Shown: in pieces, positions 27,253-35,385 of the stretch
How positions within the stretch are numbered: the first letter of the stretch is position 1
Layout of the letters: each line of letters starts with the position of its first letter
Assembly: GCF_006149045.1 (NCBI RefSeq)
Contig: NZ_VBSN01000066.1
Coordinates: 124,001-188,000, forward strand
Direction: 5' to 3'
Origin: Dyadobacter flavalbus
Lineage (GTDB): Bacteria; Bacteroidota; Bacteroidia; Cytophagales; Spirosomataceae
Length of the DNA: 64,000 bases
Translations under genes and position numbers: made by a program
The notes under the pieces: model-generated
Seen by the model: only the letters and a program-made list of their open reading frames with translations
Database searches by the model: none
What the model was told of the DNA's origin: nothing

Positions 27253-29478
27253 TTACCGGACAATCTTATAACGAATTCCTGCATAAATCATTCGTCCTAC
27301 AACCGGGCCCCACGCCATTCCTGCGTCAAAATGCTGAGAAAACGGCTCGCCTGCATTCATGATCGGATTATTTTGTCTGAAATTGGTCAGGTTCTCGCTG
27401 CCTGCATAAATATCCCATTTCGGAAAAGTACGTGTGATCTGCGCATTCAGATTATAAAACGAAGGCGACATCGTAGAAACCGGATTGGCTGGCATATGAT
27501 GATCCGCAAGTTCGCCCATATACGGAATCCGTCTTTTGCCGTTCCATTGCAGCGTCGCATCAAATTTCCATTTGTCATAAGGCAGTGCATAACCCGCATT
27601 GAAAAGTACTCTGTCGCGGCTGACCATCATTCTTGGCAGCAGCACATTTTCATCGTAAACATTCCGGATCGTCTGTTTTACATCGAACAAGCGGTAAGCC
27701 AGTTTCAGCTCAAATCTTTTGATCGGCGTAAGATTGGTTTCTGCCTGAAAACTGTTGGCATAAGCCTTTCCTTCCAGATTGTAAAAACGGATGTATTCCG
27801 GATTTTCCATGTCAGCCACAAGCTGGTTTCTGAAATCGGTTCTGTAGAAATCCATGATCAAATTTCCTTTCATGCTGCCCAGCTCAAAGTCCTGCGTCAC
27901 GCTTGCGCCGTAATTCCAGGATACTTCCGGCCGGATGCTTTCCCTGAAAACAACAGTCCGCGAACTCACAAGATTCCCGTAATACTCGGCCAGCGGATTG
28001 GAAACGCGGAAGCCTTTTCCCGCCGAAGCACGCAGCGTTGTATGGTCGGTAAGGCTGTACTTAAGATGCAGCCGGGGTGTCCATTGCGTTCCGTACAGAT
28101 TATGGAAATCAGCACGTCCGCCGGCTACGAGCACAAATTTGTCCAGGCTGTTGTAAGTATATTCGAAAAATGCGCCTGGAACGGATTCGTTTCTCGTCAG
28201 TAAAATGTCATTATACTGTTCATTGTAATTATCCAGCAAATAACTCAATCCGGCTTTGTACGTATGATTTGTGTTACCAATGATGGATTGATAAATCAGG
28301 TTTCCGTAAAGCGTTTTCTGTTTTCCGTCATAATTATTGAGTCCGAAATACGATTTTGAATCGTGCATGGAAGCATTGATAATGAAACCAAGTCCTTTAT
28401 ACGGTTTGTCGGGGAACAGCCGGGCAAGTTTTGAGAAAAATTCGTAACGGTTCACTTTCGCACCAAACCCGTATGCTTCGGTGGTTCCTTTCATTGCTTT
28501 GCGAAAGTCATTCTGGCCGCCGAGGCGGTCTTCATACAACGCTTTTACGCCGAACTGCGCCATGAATTTTTCGCTCTGATATTTCCAGCGGTTCATCGCA
28601 TTATACTGCATGTACAATGGCAGGTCCAGAAATCCGTCTTTATTTTTATCAAACCGGTTTTTCAATGTGCTGCCGTGCGTCAGCAGTGCGGTGCTCCATT
28701 TATCGTTCAGCTGCGCAGCCAGATTTAAATTGACTTCCGCACGTCCGAAATTGTTGACATACGTATTCAGATAAAGCTTTTCACGCGAATCCGGTTTTTG
28801 GAGTTCCACATTGATCTGGCCCGTCATGGATTCGTAGCCGTTCACAACGGAACCAGCGCCTTTTCCCACATCAATGGACTGGATCCAAGTGCCGGGCACG
28901 AAGTTGAGGCCGAAAGTAGAAGCCAGCCCGCGTATGGCCGGAATATTTTCAATGTTGGTCTGAATGTACGTGCCGCTCAGGCCGAGCATCTGAATCTGTT
29001 TTGAACCCGTCACCGCATCGCTGTAAGAAACGGAAACGGATGCGTTGGTTTCGAAACTTTCGGATAAATTGCAGCAGGCCGCTTTTGCCAGTGCACGGGT
29101 TGTAATGATTTCGGTCTGGTGCGGTGAAAGTCTGTCAATTGCTGTGGCATTGCCGTGAACGACGACTTCATTCAGCGTCTGGTCACTTTTTAAAACAACT
29201 TGCAACTCGCTTTCTGCACCGATTTTGATTGTGTCATTCCGAAATCCTACAAAGCTGATTACCAGTAAATTTGAATAGGCGGATCTTGGAATTGTAAACC
29301 GGCCGGCGCTGTCGGTTTCGGTAGCCTGCGCCGTTCCCGACCAGTATACATTAGCGCCTGTAATGGGTTTAAGGTCTTTGCTGTTGCCGGCCTGTTCATT
29401 GACAGACCCGCTGATGCGTTGTGCGGAAGAAAGGAAGGAAGTCAGTACGAGAAATCCTCCGGCAATATATTTTATCAT
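27253..29478 (-). CDS. TonB-dependent receptor of the copper locus
   Basis: A 741-residue outer-membrane TonB receptor. The N-terminal carboxypeptidase-regulatory-like part is followed by the plug (VVVHGNATAID, GKGAGSVVNGYESMTGQINVE) and a 22-strand type barrel. The plug has a conspicuous Cys pair (AACCNLSESFETN) that I associate with metal-locus receptors of this phylum. No SusD partner is present. Copper or a copper chelate as ligand follows from the neighbours only. Confidence 0.9.
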   Translation of the reverse strand: MIKYIAGGFLVLTSFLSSAQRISGSVNEQAGNSKDLKPITGANVYWSGTAQATETDSAGRFTIPRSAYSNLLVISFVGFRNDTIKIGAESELQVVLKSDQTLNEVVVHGNATAIDRLSPHQTEIITTRALAKAACCNLSESFETNASVSVSYSDAVTGSKQIQMLGLSGTYIQTNIENIPAIRGLASTFGLNFVPGTWIQSIDVGKGAGSVVNGYESMTGQINVELQKPDSREKLYLNTYVNNFGRAEVNLNLAAQLNDKWSTALLTHGSTLKNRFDKNKDGFLDLPLYMQYNAMNRWKYQSEKFMAQFGVKALYEDRLGGQNDFRKAMKGTTEAYGFGAKVNRYEFFSKLARLFPDKPYKGLGFIINASMHDSKSYFGLNNYDGKQKTLYGNLIYQSIIGNTNHTYKAGLSYLLDNYNEQYNDILLTRNESVPGAFFEYTYNSLDKFVLVAGGRADFHNLYGTQWTPRLHLKYSLTDHTTLRASAGKGFRVSNPLAEYYGNLVSSRTVVFRESIRPEVSWNYGASVTQDFELGSMKGNLIMDFYRTDFRNQLVADMENPEYIRFYNLEGKAYANSFQAETNLTPIKRFELKLAYRLFDVKQTIRNVYDENVLLPRMMVSRDRVLFNAGYALPYDKWKFDATLQWNGKRRIPYMGELADHHMPANPVSTMSPSFYNLNAQITRTFPKWDIYAGSENLTNFRQNNPIMNAGEPFSQHFDAGMAWGPVVGRMIYAGIRYKIVR

Positions 29479-29567
29479 TACTGCATTGAATTACTGAAAA
29501 ATAGAAATCGGATGCATTTCATGTCAAAAGAGCCATGAATCGCATAAAACGACAATTTTCGGTAGTA

Positions 29568-30032
29568 TCAAATCAGAAAGGACTGGATAAAACAGCGCAT
29601 ACTTCTCCCATGAAGCAGGGAAGAAAAGGATTTATGAAAAGCAATTTCTTCATGATCGGGAAAAATCCACTCGGACTGAAGAAATGCATAAGAATTCACT
29701 TTCCAGAAAATGCCTTCCTGAAAAGATTTAAGCCATTTTGCAAGAAGCTGCGCATTTCCGGAAAGCACGTCCAGCTTTTCAAACTTCTGGTTATCCTTGC
29801 AGCAGTCGGTTTTCTTAAAAAAAGTGCCTTTGGCTTCTTTCAGAAGCTTGCTTTTTGCACAGCAGGAAGAAACAACTTTCGGCTTGCAGGATTCCGGTTT
29901 TTTATCCGAAACAAACTGGACTGATTTGCCGCGCATCATGCACTGATGTTCTGTAAAGGCGAATCCCGTGCTGCTCAGCAGAACAAGAAAGGCCATCAGA
30001 ATGGTGACAGATCGATGCAGGTTGTTTTTCAT
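29568..30032 (-). CDS. HYC_CC_PP family protein (Cys-rich, exported)
   Basis: A 154-residue protein with a signal peptide, the EHQCMMRGKS segment, and two Cys pairs in VVSSCCAKSK and KKTDCCKDN. These features match the HYC_CC_PP family, small proteins that often accompany metal transporters in Bacteroidota, function unknown. It lies upstream of the TonB receptor gene, with heptad array G directly in front of its start. Confidence 0.82.
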   Translation of the reverse strand: MKNNLHRSVTILMAFLVLLSSTGFAFTEHQCMMRGKSVQFVSDKKPESCKPKVVSSCCAKSKLLKEAKGTFFKKTDCCKDNQKFEKLDVLSGNAQLLAKWLKSFQEGIFWKVNSYAFLQSEWIFPDHEEIAFHKSFSSLLHGRSMRCFIQSFLI

Positions 30033-30036
30033 TTTC

Positions 30037-30071
30037 AGCTGTTAGTTGTTCGCTTTCAGCGTTTGACTTTA
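30037..30071. repeat. Heptad repeat array (array G)
   Basis: Five 7-bp units on the plus strand: AGCTGTT, AGTTGTT, CGCTTTC, AGCGTTT, GACTTTA. It is T-rich, thus in inverted orientation to array C (30167-30201), which lies 95 bp away. Confidence 0.55.
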
Positions 30072-30166
30072 TTCGGGAATTACCGGTTTACTCTTGAAAA
30101 TTGCCTGTAACCGGTTAAGACAGTCAATTTCTAAAATCTGTTATTTACCAAATATCTGTTTTTTAA

Positions 30167-30201
30167 AGCTAAAAGCCAATTGCCATCAGCTAAAAGCCAC
30201 G
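30167..30201. repeat. Heptad repeat array (array C)
   Basis: Five 7-bp units: AGCTAAA, AGCCAAT, TGCCATC, AGCTAAA, AGCCACG, ending 9 bp from the stop of the HMA chaperone gene. Confidence 0.7.
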
Positions 30202-30210
30202 CATCCATTT

Positions 30211-30420
30211 TCAGGCTATTTCTTCCGCCGTATAGCCCGCCTTTTTTACAAGCTGCTGAATTTCTTCGGATGAATGTGAAGTTTCTACTTTCAGAATGCG
30301 TTCTGGGCTTTGCAGGTCTACTTCCCAGTTCTGAACCGCTTCGTCAGCATTCAGAAATGGCGTTACAGTTGCAATGCAGCCTCCGCATTTTATATTGGTC
30401 TTGAATTTTAAAGTTTCCAT
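30211..30420 (-). CDS. HMA-domain copper chaperone
   Basis: A single-domain protein of 69 residues. The metal site is CGGC in NIKCGGCIATV (a Cys-Gly-Gly-Cys variant of the CxxC), and the C-terminus AGYTAEEI is typical of CopZ-like domains. It has no signal peptide, so it acts in the cytoplasm, presumably delivering Cu(I) to the CopA ATPase. An upstream in-frame ATG would add ten residues, but METLKFKTNI is the usual start. Confidence 0.88.
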   Translation of the reverse strand: METLKFKTNIKCGGCIATVTPFLNADEAVQNWEVDLQSPERILKVETSHSSEEIQQLVKKAGYTAEEIA

Positions 30421-30607
30421 GGTTTCAAAAATCTGATTTTCTACGAACATTTATTGTCTGCAAATATCGCCGTAAATGCCATGCCGGTTATTACAGAATT
30501 ATATAACGGTGTTACAGAGTTTTTGGTTTTAAGATCAAAACAGGATGTTACTTTTTGCTTAAATAACGTCTCAATAAAACAGCACAATATTATTGTTATA
30601 TGTTTCT

Positions 30608-30615
30608 TAACTTTG
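30608..30615 (+). promoter_or_regulatory. -7 box of the vapB-like gene
   Basis: TAACTTTG matches the TAnnTTTG box. It lies 22 bp before the antitoxin start codon. No good -33 element is visible at the expected distance. Confidence 0.45.
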
Positions 30616-30637
30616 ATCAGGCCAAAATTGGTGAATT

Positions 30638-30859
30638 ATGTTAACAACGGTAAAAGGAACGTACAGGAACGGAAAAGTTACTCTTGAAGAGCCATTGCCG
30701 GTATCTTTTGCAAATGTAATCGTCACGGTTCTGGAAGACGAAACGAGTGAACACAAATCCGTTGCCTTGCCAAAGCGTAAGTTCGGAATCATGAAAGGAA
30801 GCGTCAAGCTGCCGGACGATTTCAACGATCCTCTGGATGATCTGAATGAATACTTATAA
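30638..30859 (+). CDS. VapB-type antitoxin
   Basis: A 73-residue protein beginning TTVKGTYRNGKVTLEEPLP, the N-terminal pattern of small antitoxins of the DUF104/DUF2281 kind that precede PIN toxins, with an acidic C-terminus (DDFNDPLDDLNEY). The stop overlaps the toxin start by one base (TAATG), so the pair is translated as a unit. The specific family is less certain than the pairing. Confidence 0.82.
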   Translation: MLTTVKGTYRNGKVTLEEPLPVSFANVIVTVLEDETSEHKSVALPKRKFGIMKGSVKLPDDFNDPLDDLNEYL

Positions 30860-31254
30860 TGCGTATTTTATTAGATACTCATTCCTTAGTGTGGTATTTA
30901 GAAGGAGATGTTCGTCTTTCAGAACGTGCAAAAGAAATTATAGATAATACCAATCAGGAAATTTTTGCTAGTCATATCAGTTTCTTTGAAATAGCTATAA
31001 AAATGCAAATTGGTAAGTTTCCTTCTGACAAACCATTATTTGAATTTATCGAAGCAACAAGAAAAAATGATATTGGCATTTTAGCAATATCAACATGTCA
31101 TTTAACGGATTATAGTAAAATTCCATTAGTAGAAAATCATCGTGATCCGTTTGACCGTTTGTTAATTGCGACAGCTTTAAATGAAAAGCTGCATATAATT
31201 ACTGCGGACGATAAATTTAATTACTACAAGGATATAGTTCATATCATTTGGTAA
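30859..31254 (+). CDS. VapC-type PIN domain toxin
   Basis: A 131-residue PIN-domain ribonuclease. It has the N-terminal LLDTHSLVWYL block (Asp6), the central acidic ISFFEIAIK, and DPFDRLLIATAL and TADDKF, with Asp residues that hold the catalytic metal. The part at 30961-31020 has 15 G/C in 60 bases, far below the flanking copA and chaperone genes. It lies on the opposite strand to the copper locus and ends two bases before the copA stop. Confidence 0.92.
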   Translation: MRILLDTHSLVWYLEGDVRLSERAKEIIDNTNQEIFASHISFFEIAIKMQIGKFPSDKPLFEFIEATRKNDIGILAISTCHLTDYSKIPLVENHRDPFDRLLIATALNEKLHIITADDKFNYYKDIVHIIW

Positions 31255-31256
31255 CT

Positions 31257-33500
31257 CTACAACTTCGCACTTCTCAGCCGCAAACTGTTCATTACAACCG
31301 AAACCGAACTTAACGCCATGGCTGCACCAGCGATCATCGGATCGAGCAGAAAGCCGTTGAACGGATATAAGATGCCGGCTGCCACCGGAATTCCTATTAA
31401 ATTGTAAATGAATGCCCAGAACAGGTTTTGCCGAATTGTAATTACCGTTTTCCTTGACAGATTCAACGCTTTTGGCAAAGTCAGCAAATCCGAAGTAATC
31501 AGCGTCATTTTGGCTACATCCATTGCGATGTCCGAACCTTTTCCCATTGCAATGCTTACGTCAGCTTGTGCAAGCGCCTGCGAATCATTGATGCCGTCAC
31601 CGACCATCGCAACCGTTTTCCCTTCGGACTGTAATTTTTTGACAAACTGCATTTTGTCGTCAGGTTTTACTTCTGCTTCATATGCCTGAATTCCTGCTTC
31701 TTTGGCTACTGCGGATGCGGTTTGCGCGTTGTCGCCCGTCAGCATATATACGGCAATGCCTTGCTTCTGAAGTTTTGCAACGGCTTCCTGTGAAGTAGCT
31801 TTGAGCTGGTCTGCAATAGCGACGAGCGCGATTTGCCGGTTATTGGCTGCGACGGCAATGACCGTTTTGGCTGCCGAAGCAAGTTTTGCAGCCTGTTTTT
31901 CAAGTTCCGGATCAAAAGTAATTCCTTCTTTTTCAAGGTAAGAAGCAGTTCCGATCACGTACTTTACATCGTTGACAATTCCCTTGATGCCATTTCCCGC
32001 GACAGCCTGAAAATCCTGCACTTTAACCTGCGTTTTTTCTGTAACAAACTGCGTTATGGCTTGTGCAAGCGGATGTTCGGACCTTGCTTCGAGTGCACGT
32101 ATGGCTGCATAATGCGTTGATTGCTGTTCAATTCCGTTAGCCCAGTTCCAGTCTGTTACTTTTGGCCGGCCTTCCGTAAGCGTTCCGGTTTTATCCAAAA
32201 TCACGGCATCTACTTTGTAGGCTTTTTCCAGACTTTCCGCATCCTTGATCAGAATGTTGTTTTCAGCGCCTTTTCCCACACCGACCATCATGGCCGTTGG
32301 CGTAGCAAGTCCAAGCGCACACGGACAGGCAATGACCAAAACAGAAACTGCCGCCAGCAATGCATGTGTAACGGCATTTTCGCCACCAAAGAACAGCCAT
32401 GCAGCGAAGGTCAGAACGGCAATTGCGATCACAACCGGAACAAAAATGCCGGCTATTTTATCCACTAACCGCTGAACCGGAGCCTTGCTTCCCTGCGCTT
32501 CCTGAACCGTTTTAATAATTTGAGCCAGAACAGTATGCTTGCCAATTTTCTCTGCAATAAACGTAAAGCTTCCGTGTTGATTAACTGTTCCTGCAAAAAC
32601 GGCATCGCCTGCTTTCTTCTCAGCCGGAAGCGGTTCGCCGGTCATCAGGCTCTCATCCACAAAGGAACTGCCGCTGATTACTTTTCCGTCCACGGGAATT
32701 TTTTCTCCTGAGCGGATGATGATTTCATCATGCAGCAGAACGTCTTTCACCCCAATTTCCAGTTCTGTTTTAGCACGGTAAACGCGGACCGTTTTCGGCT
32801 GCAGACCAATCAGTTTCTTCAGCGCATCAGAAGTATTCGACTTGGCGCGTTCTTCCATTAATTTACCCAGAAGGATAAAGAAAACAATGACGGCCGCCGC
32901 TTCAAAATAAACATGCGGGTGCAGGCCGCGTGCATGCCAGAATTCCGGAAAAAGCGTATTGAACGAGCTGAAAAGAAACGCAGTTCCGGTGCTTAGTGCC
33001 ACGAGCGTGTCCATATTGGCTTTTTTGTGCCTTGCCTGTTTCCATGCGTTAACAAAAAAGTTCCTCCCGAAAATGGCAAGTACCGGTAATGTCAAGGCCA
33101 TCATAATGTAATTTCCAAAGGGAAATGTACTGCCGGAGCCGTCCATGAAAAACATGCCGATAACGACGATCGGAACCGTTAAAACGGCCGTCCATATTGT
33201 GCTTTTCTTTAAATCTTCGTAATGTGCATGTTGTATTTTCTCCTGCTCCGCAGCTGCTTCCTCCTCGTCATCCTGAACAAGAAGTCCATACCCGATTCCC
33301 TGAAGCACTTTGTCAAGTTCCTGCAGATCCACAACTTCGGGATCGTAATTGATCTGTACCGATTGATTGGCGTAATTTACACCCGCGCCGGCAACACCGT
33401 TTGTACTTTTAAGCACGGATTCCACGCTTACCGCACACGCGGCACACGACATGCCGGTGACCGGAAGGGTTACTTTCTTAGTTTCTGAAATCGTATCCAT
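31257..33500 (-). CDS. copA: Copper-translocating P1B-type ATPase
   Basis: A 747-residue heavy-metal ATPase that pumps Cu(I) out of the cytoplasm. It has an N-terminal HMA domain (GMSCAAC, Cys19 and Cys22), six to eight membrane segments, the transport motif ACPCALGLATP (near residue 396), the phosphorylated DKTGTLTEG (near 433), and GDGIND in the hinge. The CPC motif indicates Cu(I)/Ag(I). The stop is only 2 bp from the end of the PIN toxin gene. A -7 box lies 23 bp before the start. It is the first gene of the copper locus in its transcription direction. Confidence 0.97.
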   Translation of the reverse strand: MDTISETKKVTLPVTGMSCAACAVSVESVLKSTNGVAGAGVNYANQSVQINYDPEVVDLQELDKVLQGIGYGLLVQDDEEEAAAEQEKIQHAHYEDLKKSTIWTAVLTVPIVVIGMFFMDGSGSTFPFGNYIMMALTLPVLAIFGRNFFVNAWKQARHKKANMDTLVALSTGTAFLFSSFNTLFPEFWHARGLHPHVYFEAAAVIVFFILLGKLMEERAKSNTSDALKKLIGLQPKTVRVYRAKTELEIGVKDVLLHDEIIIRSGEKIPVDGKVISGSSFVDESLMTGEPLPAEKKAGDAVFAGTVNQHGSFTFIAEKIGKHTVLAQIIKTVQEAQGSKAPVQRLVDKIAGIFVPVVIAIAVLTFAAWLFFGGENAVTHALLAAVSVLVIACPCALGLATPTAMMVGVGKGAENNILIKDAESLEKAYKVDAVILDKTGTLTEGRPKVTDWNWANGIEQQSTHYAAIRALEARSEHPLAQAITQFVTEKTQVKVQDFQAVAGNGIKGIVNDVKYVIGTASYLEKEGITFDPELEKQAAKLASAAKTVIAVAANNRQIALVAIADQLKATSQEAVAKLQKQGIAVYMLTGDNAQTASAVAKEAGIQAYEAEVKPDDKMQFVKKLQSEGKTVAMVGDGINDSQALAQADVSIAMGKGSDIAMDVAKMTLITSDLLTLPKALNLSRKTVITIRQNLFWAFIYNLIGIPVAAGILYPFNGFLLDPMIAGAAMALSSVSVVMNSLRLRSAKL

Positions 33501-33522
33501 AACGCTTGCATTTTATTTAATA

Positions 33523-33530
33523 CAAAGATA
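33523..33530 (-). promoter_or_regulatory. -7 box of copA
   Basis: On the minus strand the sequence reads TATCTTTG, an exact TAnnTTTG match, 23 bp before the copA start. No clear -33 box at 18-22 bp. Confidence 0.45.
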
Positions 33531-33597
33531 CGGATTGCATATGCCGGAGAGATTACACAATTATGGCTGCAATTTGCAGGATTGTCAGAATCAGGGT

Positions 33598-33939
33598 TCA
33601 GGCCAGTCTTGTTCCGTTTGGAACTTCGGAATCCGGGCTGGCCAGAATGACTTCTCCGTCGGGCAGGATAAAACCGGTCGTCAATACTTCCGATCTGAAA
33701 TCGGCAATCTGCTTTGGCGGAAAATTGATCACGCACAATACCTGCTTTCCAAGCAACTGTTCTTTGGTGTAACGCTTTGTAATTTGTGCGGAACTGGCTT
33801 TGATACCAATTTCCGGGCCAAGATCAATGCGTAGCTTGAATGCCGGTTTTCTGGCTTTCGGGAAATCTTCCACGGCAATGATTGTTCCGGCTCTTAAATC
33901 CACGTTTTCAAATTCCTGCCACGATATGGTGTTCATCAT
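33598..33939 (-). CDS. csaA: CsaA-like tRNA-binding domain protein
   Basis: A 113-residue single-domain protein with an OB fold related to the C-terminus of methionyl-tRNA synthetase. Diagnostic segments are FENVDLRAGTII, RKPAFKLRIDLG, and VINFPPKQIADFRSEVL. CsaA has chaperone-like and secretion-related activity in relatives. It is not linked to the copper locus except by position, upstream of copA on the same strand. Confidence 0.92.
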   Translation of the reverse strand: MMNTISWQEFENVDLRAGTIIAVEDFPKARKPAFKLRIDLGPEIGIKASSAQITKRYTKEQLLGKQVLCVINFPPKQIADFRSEVLTTGFILPDGEVILASPDSEVPNGTRLA

Positions 33940-33960
33940 TGGTATTGTTGGTTTATGTGT

Positions 33961-34030
33961 AGCTTTTGGCTGTTAGCTATTAGCCGCTAGCTATTGGCTG
34001 GTAGCTATTAGCTTTTAGCTCTTGGTTTTT
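33961..34030. repeat. Heptad repeat array (array D), longest in the window
   Basis: Ten uninterrupted 7-bp units on the plus strand: AGCTTTT, GGCTGTT, AGCTATT, AGCCGCT, AGCTATT, GGCTGGT, AGCTATT, AGCTTTT, AGCTCTT, GGTTTTT. It lies 21 bp upstream of the csaA start, in the orientation opposite to array E. Confidence 0.85.
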
Positions 34031-34168
34031 AAAAGTACAGGCTTTTGTTATTTACATTTCATAAAAAATTTGTTTTCCTGATTGCTAAAATCTAATTGCT
34101 GAAGTCCTTGCAAGTAACTCCGATTATCAGTTTTGCTGTTTTCATTTGATCAAACATTTATTTTTAAT

Positions 34169-34203
34169 CACTAAAAGCTAATCGCTAAAAGCCAAAAGCC
34201 AAA
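34169..34203. repeat. Heptad repeat array (array E)
   Basis: Five 7-bp units: CACTAAA, AGCTAAT, CGCTAAA, AGCCAAA, AGCCAAA. It is A-rich, and inverted relative to array D, 138 bp away. Confidence 0.7.
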
Positions 34204-34237
34204 TAAACATTAAATTCCGGTTCACACTTGCTTTTAC

Positions 34238-34252
34238 ATACATCGAATGTAT
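34238..34252. promoter_or_regulatory. Palindrome upstream of the lactonase gene
   Basis: ATACAT-CGA-ATGTAT is a perfect 6-bp inverted repeat with a 3-bp centre, 19 bp before the lactonase start. It could be an operator for an unknown regulator. Confidence 0.3.
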
Positions 34253-34271
34253 TTAAACAAAAACGTTGTTT

Positions 34272-35375
34272 ATGAAAAAGATGGTTGTATTTGTTTCGCT
34301 GCTGCTGTTTGGACTTGCAGGTTTTACTTTTCAGGATAAAACTGTTCCGTTTTATATCGGAACGCAGGATAAAGGTGCCAATTCGTCCATTTCGCTTTGC
34401 GAGCTTAATCTTTCGACCGGACAAATTACATTGATTGATACATTCAACAACAGTTCCGGGCCGGGTTATGTGGCTGTTTCCCCAAATAAAAAGAACCTTT
34501 ATGCCGTTTCTGCCGACAATAAAATCGATGCGTTTGCGATAGGAGCGGACCATAAGCTCAGTTATCTCAACAGCCAGCCTTCGGAAGGCATGAACCCGTG
34601 CCACGTTTCGGTGCATCCTTCGGGCAAAATGGCTTTTGCTGCCAATTATACGGGCGGGAGTTTTACGGCTTATACCTTGCAGTCTGACGGGAAAGTGAAT
34701 CCGCCTGTTTACACCGAACAATATTCCGGAACCGGGCCGAATGCCAAACGGCAGGAAAAACCGCATGCGCATTTTGCAACTGCCAGTCCGGACGGGAAAT
34801 ATGTATATGTAACGGATCTGGGAAGTGACAAAGTAATGAATTATGTTGCCGATGCCAAAGCAGGAAAACTGAAGCCTAATCCGGCGCAGCCGTTTTTTAC
34901 CGCCCATCCGGGTTCCGGGCCGAGGCACCTGATTATACACCCGTCCGGCAAGTCGCTGTTCCTGCTCAATGAACTGGATGCAACGCTTACGTCGTGCACA
35001 ATCGGCAAAGACGGCGTTATTACAGCCGTTAAAACTTACCCGACAATCCCGGCCGATTTCTCAGGAACCAATACGAGTTCAGCCATTCACCTGCATCCGA
35101 ACGGCAAGTTTGTGTACATTTCCAACCGCGGACACAATTCGGTAAGCGCATTTAAAATCAGTTCAAACGGAGAACTGGAAATGGTTGATCAGCAGACAAA
35201 ATCCATCGCTACGCCGCGCGATTTCAATATTGACCCGAGCGGAAAGTTTATGATTATTGCCAATCAGTCAACGGATAATCTGGTTGTGTACGATGTGGAT
35301 GCTTCCACCGGAAAATTTACATTCCGTCAGGAAAGTATTGCTGTCAAACTTCCTATCTGCGTCGCGTTTCTGTAA
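34272..35375 (+). CDS. Lactonase family protein (6-phosphogluconolactonase-type beta-propeller)
   Basis: A 367-residue seven-bladed beta-propeller of the Lactonase_10 family, which includes cytoplasmic 6-phosphogluconolactonase. Repeated blade motifs such as YVAVSPNKKNLYAV, HVSVHPSGKMAFAAN and HLIIHPSGKSLFLLNE are clear. A hydrophobic N-terminus (MVVFVSLLLFGLAGF) indicates export to the periplasm, unlike the E. coli enzyme, so the substrate may be a periplasmic lactone. The 3' end lies 4 bp from that of the TlpA-like gene. Confidence 0.9.
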   Translation: MKKMVVFVSLLLFGLAGFTFQDKTVPFYIGTQDKGANSSISLCELNLSTGQITLIDTFNNSSGPGYVAVSPNKKNLYAVSADNKIDAFAIGADHKLSYLNSQPSEGMNPCHVSVHPSGKMAFAANYTGGSFTAYTLQSDGKVNPPVYTEQYSGTGPNAKRQEKPHAHFATASPDGKYVYVTDLGSDKVMNYVADAKAGKLKPNPAQPFFTAHPGSGPRHLIIHPSGKSLFLLNELDATLTSCTIGKDGVITAVKTYPTIPADFSGTNTSSAIHLHPNGKFVYISNRGHNSVSAFKISSNGELEMVDQQTKSIATPRDFNIDPSGKFMIIANQSTDNLVVYDVDASTGKFTFRQESIAVKLPICVAFL

Positions 35376-35385
35376 CGGATTACAG
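35370..35385. terminator. Hairpin shared by two convergent stop codons
   Basis: CTGTAA-CGGA-TTACAG (35370-35385) forms a 6-bp stem. Each strand's TAA stop sits at the inner end of the stem. It is too short to be a certain terminator, although CTTTTGT follows. Confidence 0.3.

Larger units (their letters stand above)
33940..34271. other. Intergenic region with two inverted heptad arrays
   Basis: This gap of 332 bp lies between csaA and the lactonase gene. It holds heptad arrays D and E (listed separately), a weak third set of heptads at 34083-34103, and a short palindrome before the lactonase. I see no other gene or RNA. Confidence 0.6.

Noticed and set aside
27193..28203. Plus-strand open frame of 336 codons inside the copper TonB receptor
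   Set aside because: It is antisense to a gene with clear family motifs and unusual in amino acid composition.
33961..34030. Heptad array considered as a CRISPR or origin iteron region
   Set aside because: Units are 7 bp without spacers, and no cas or replication genes are nearby; the same kind of array occurs in other gaps.
34185..34940. Minus-strand open frame of 251 codons over the lactonase
   Set aside because: It covers the lactonase start and the heptad array region; the plus-strand gene has clear beta-propeller motifs.
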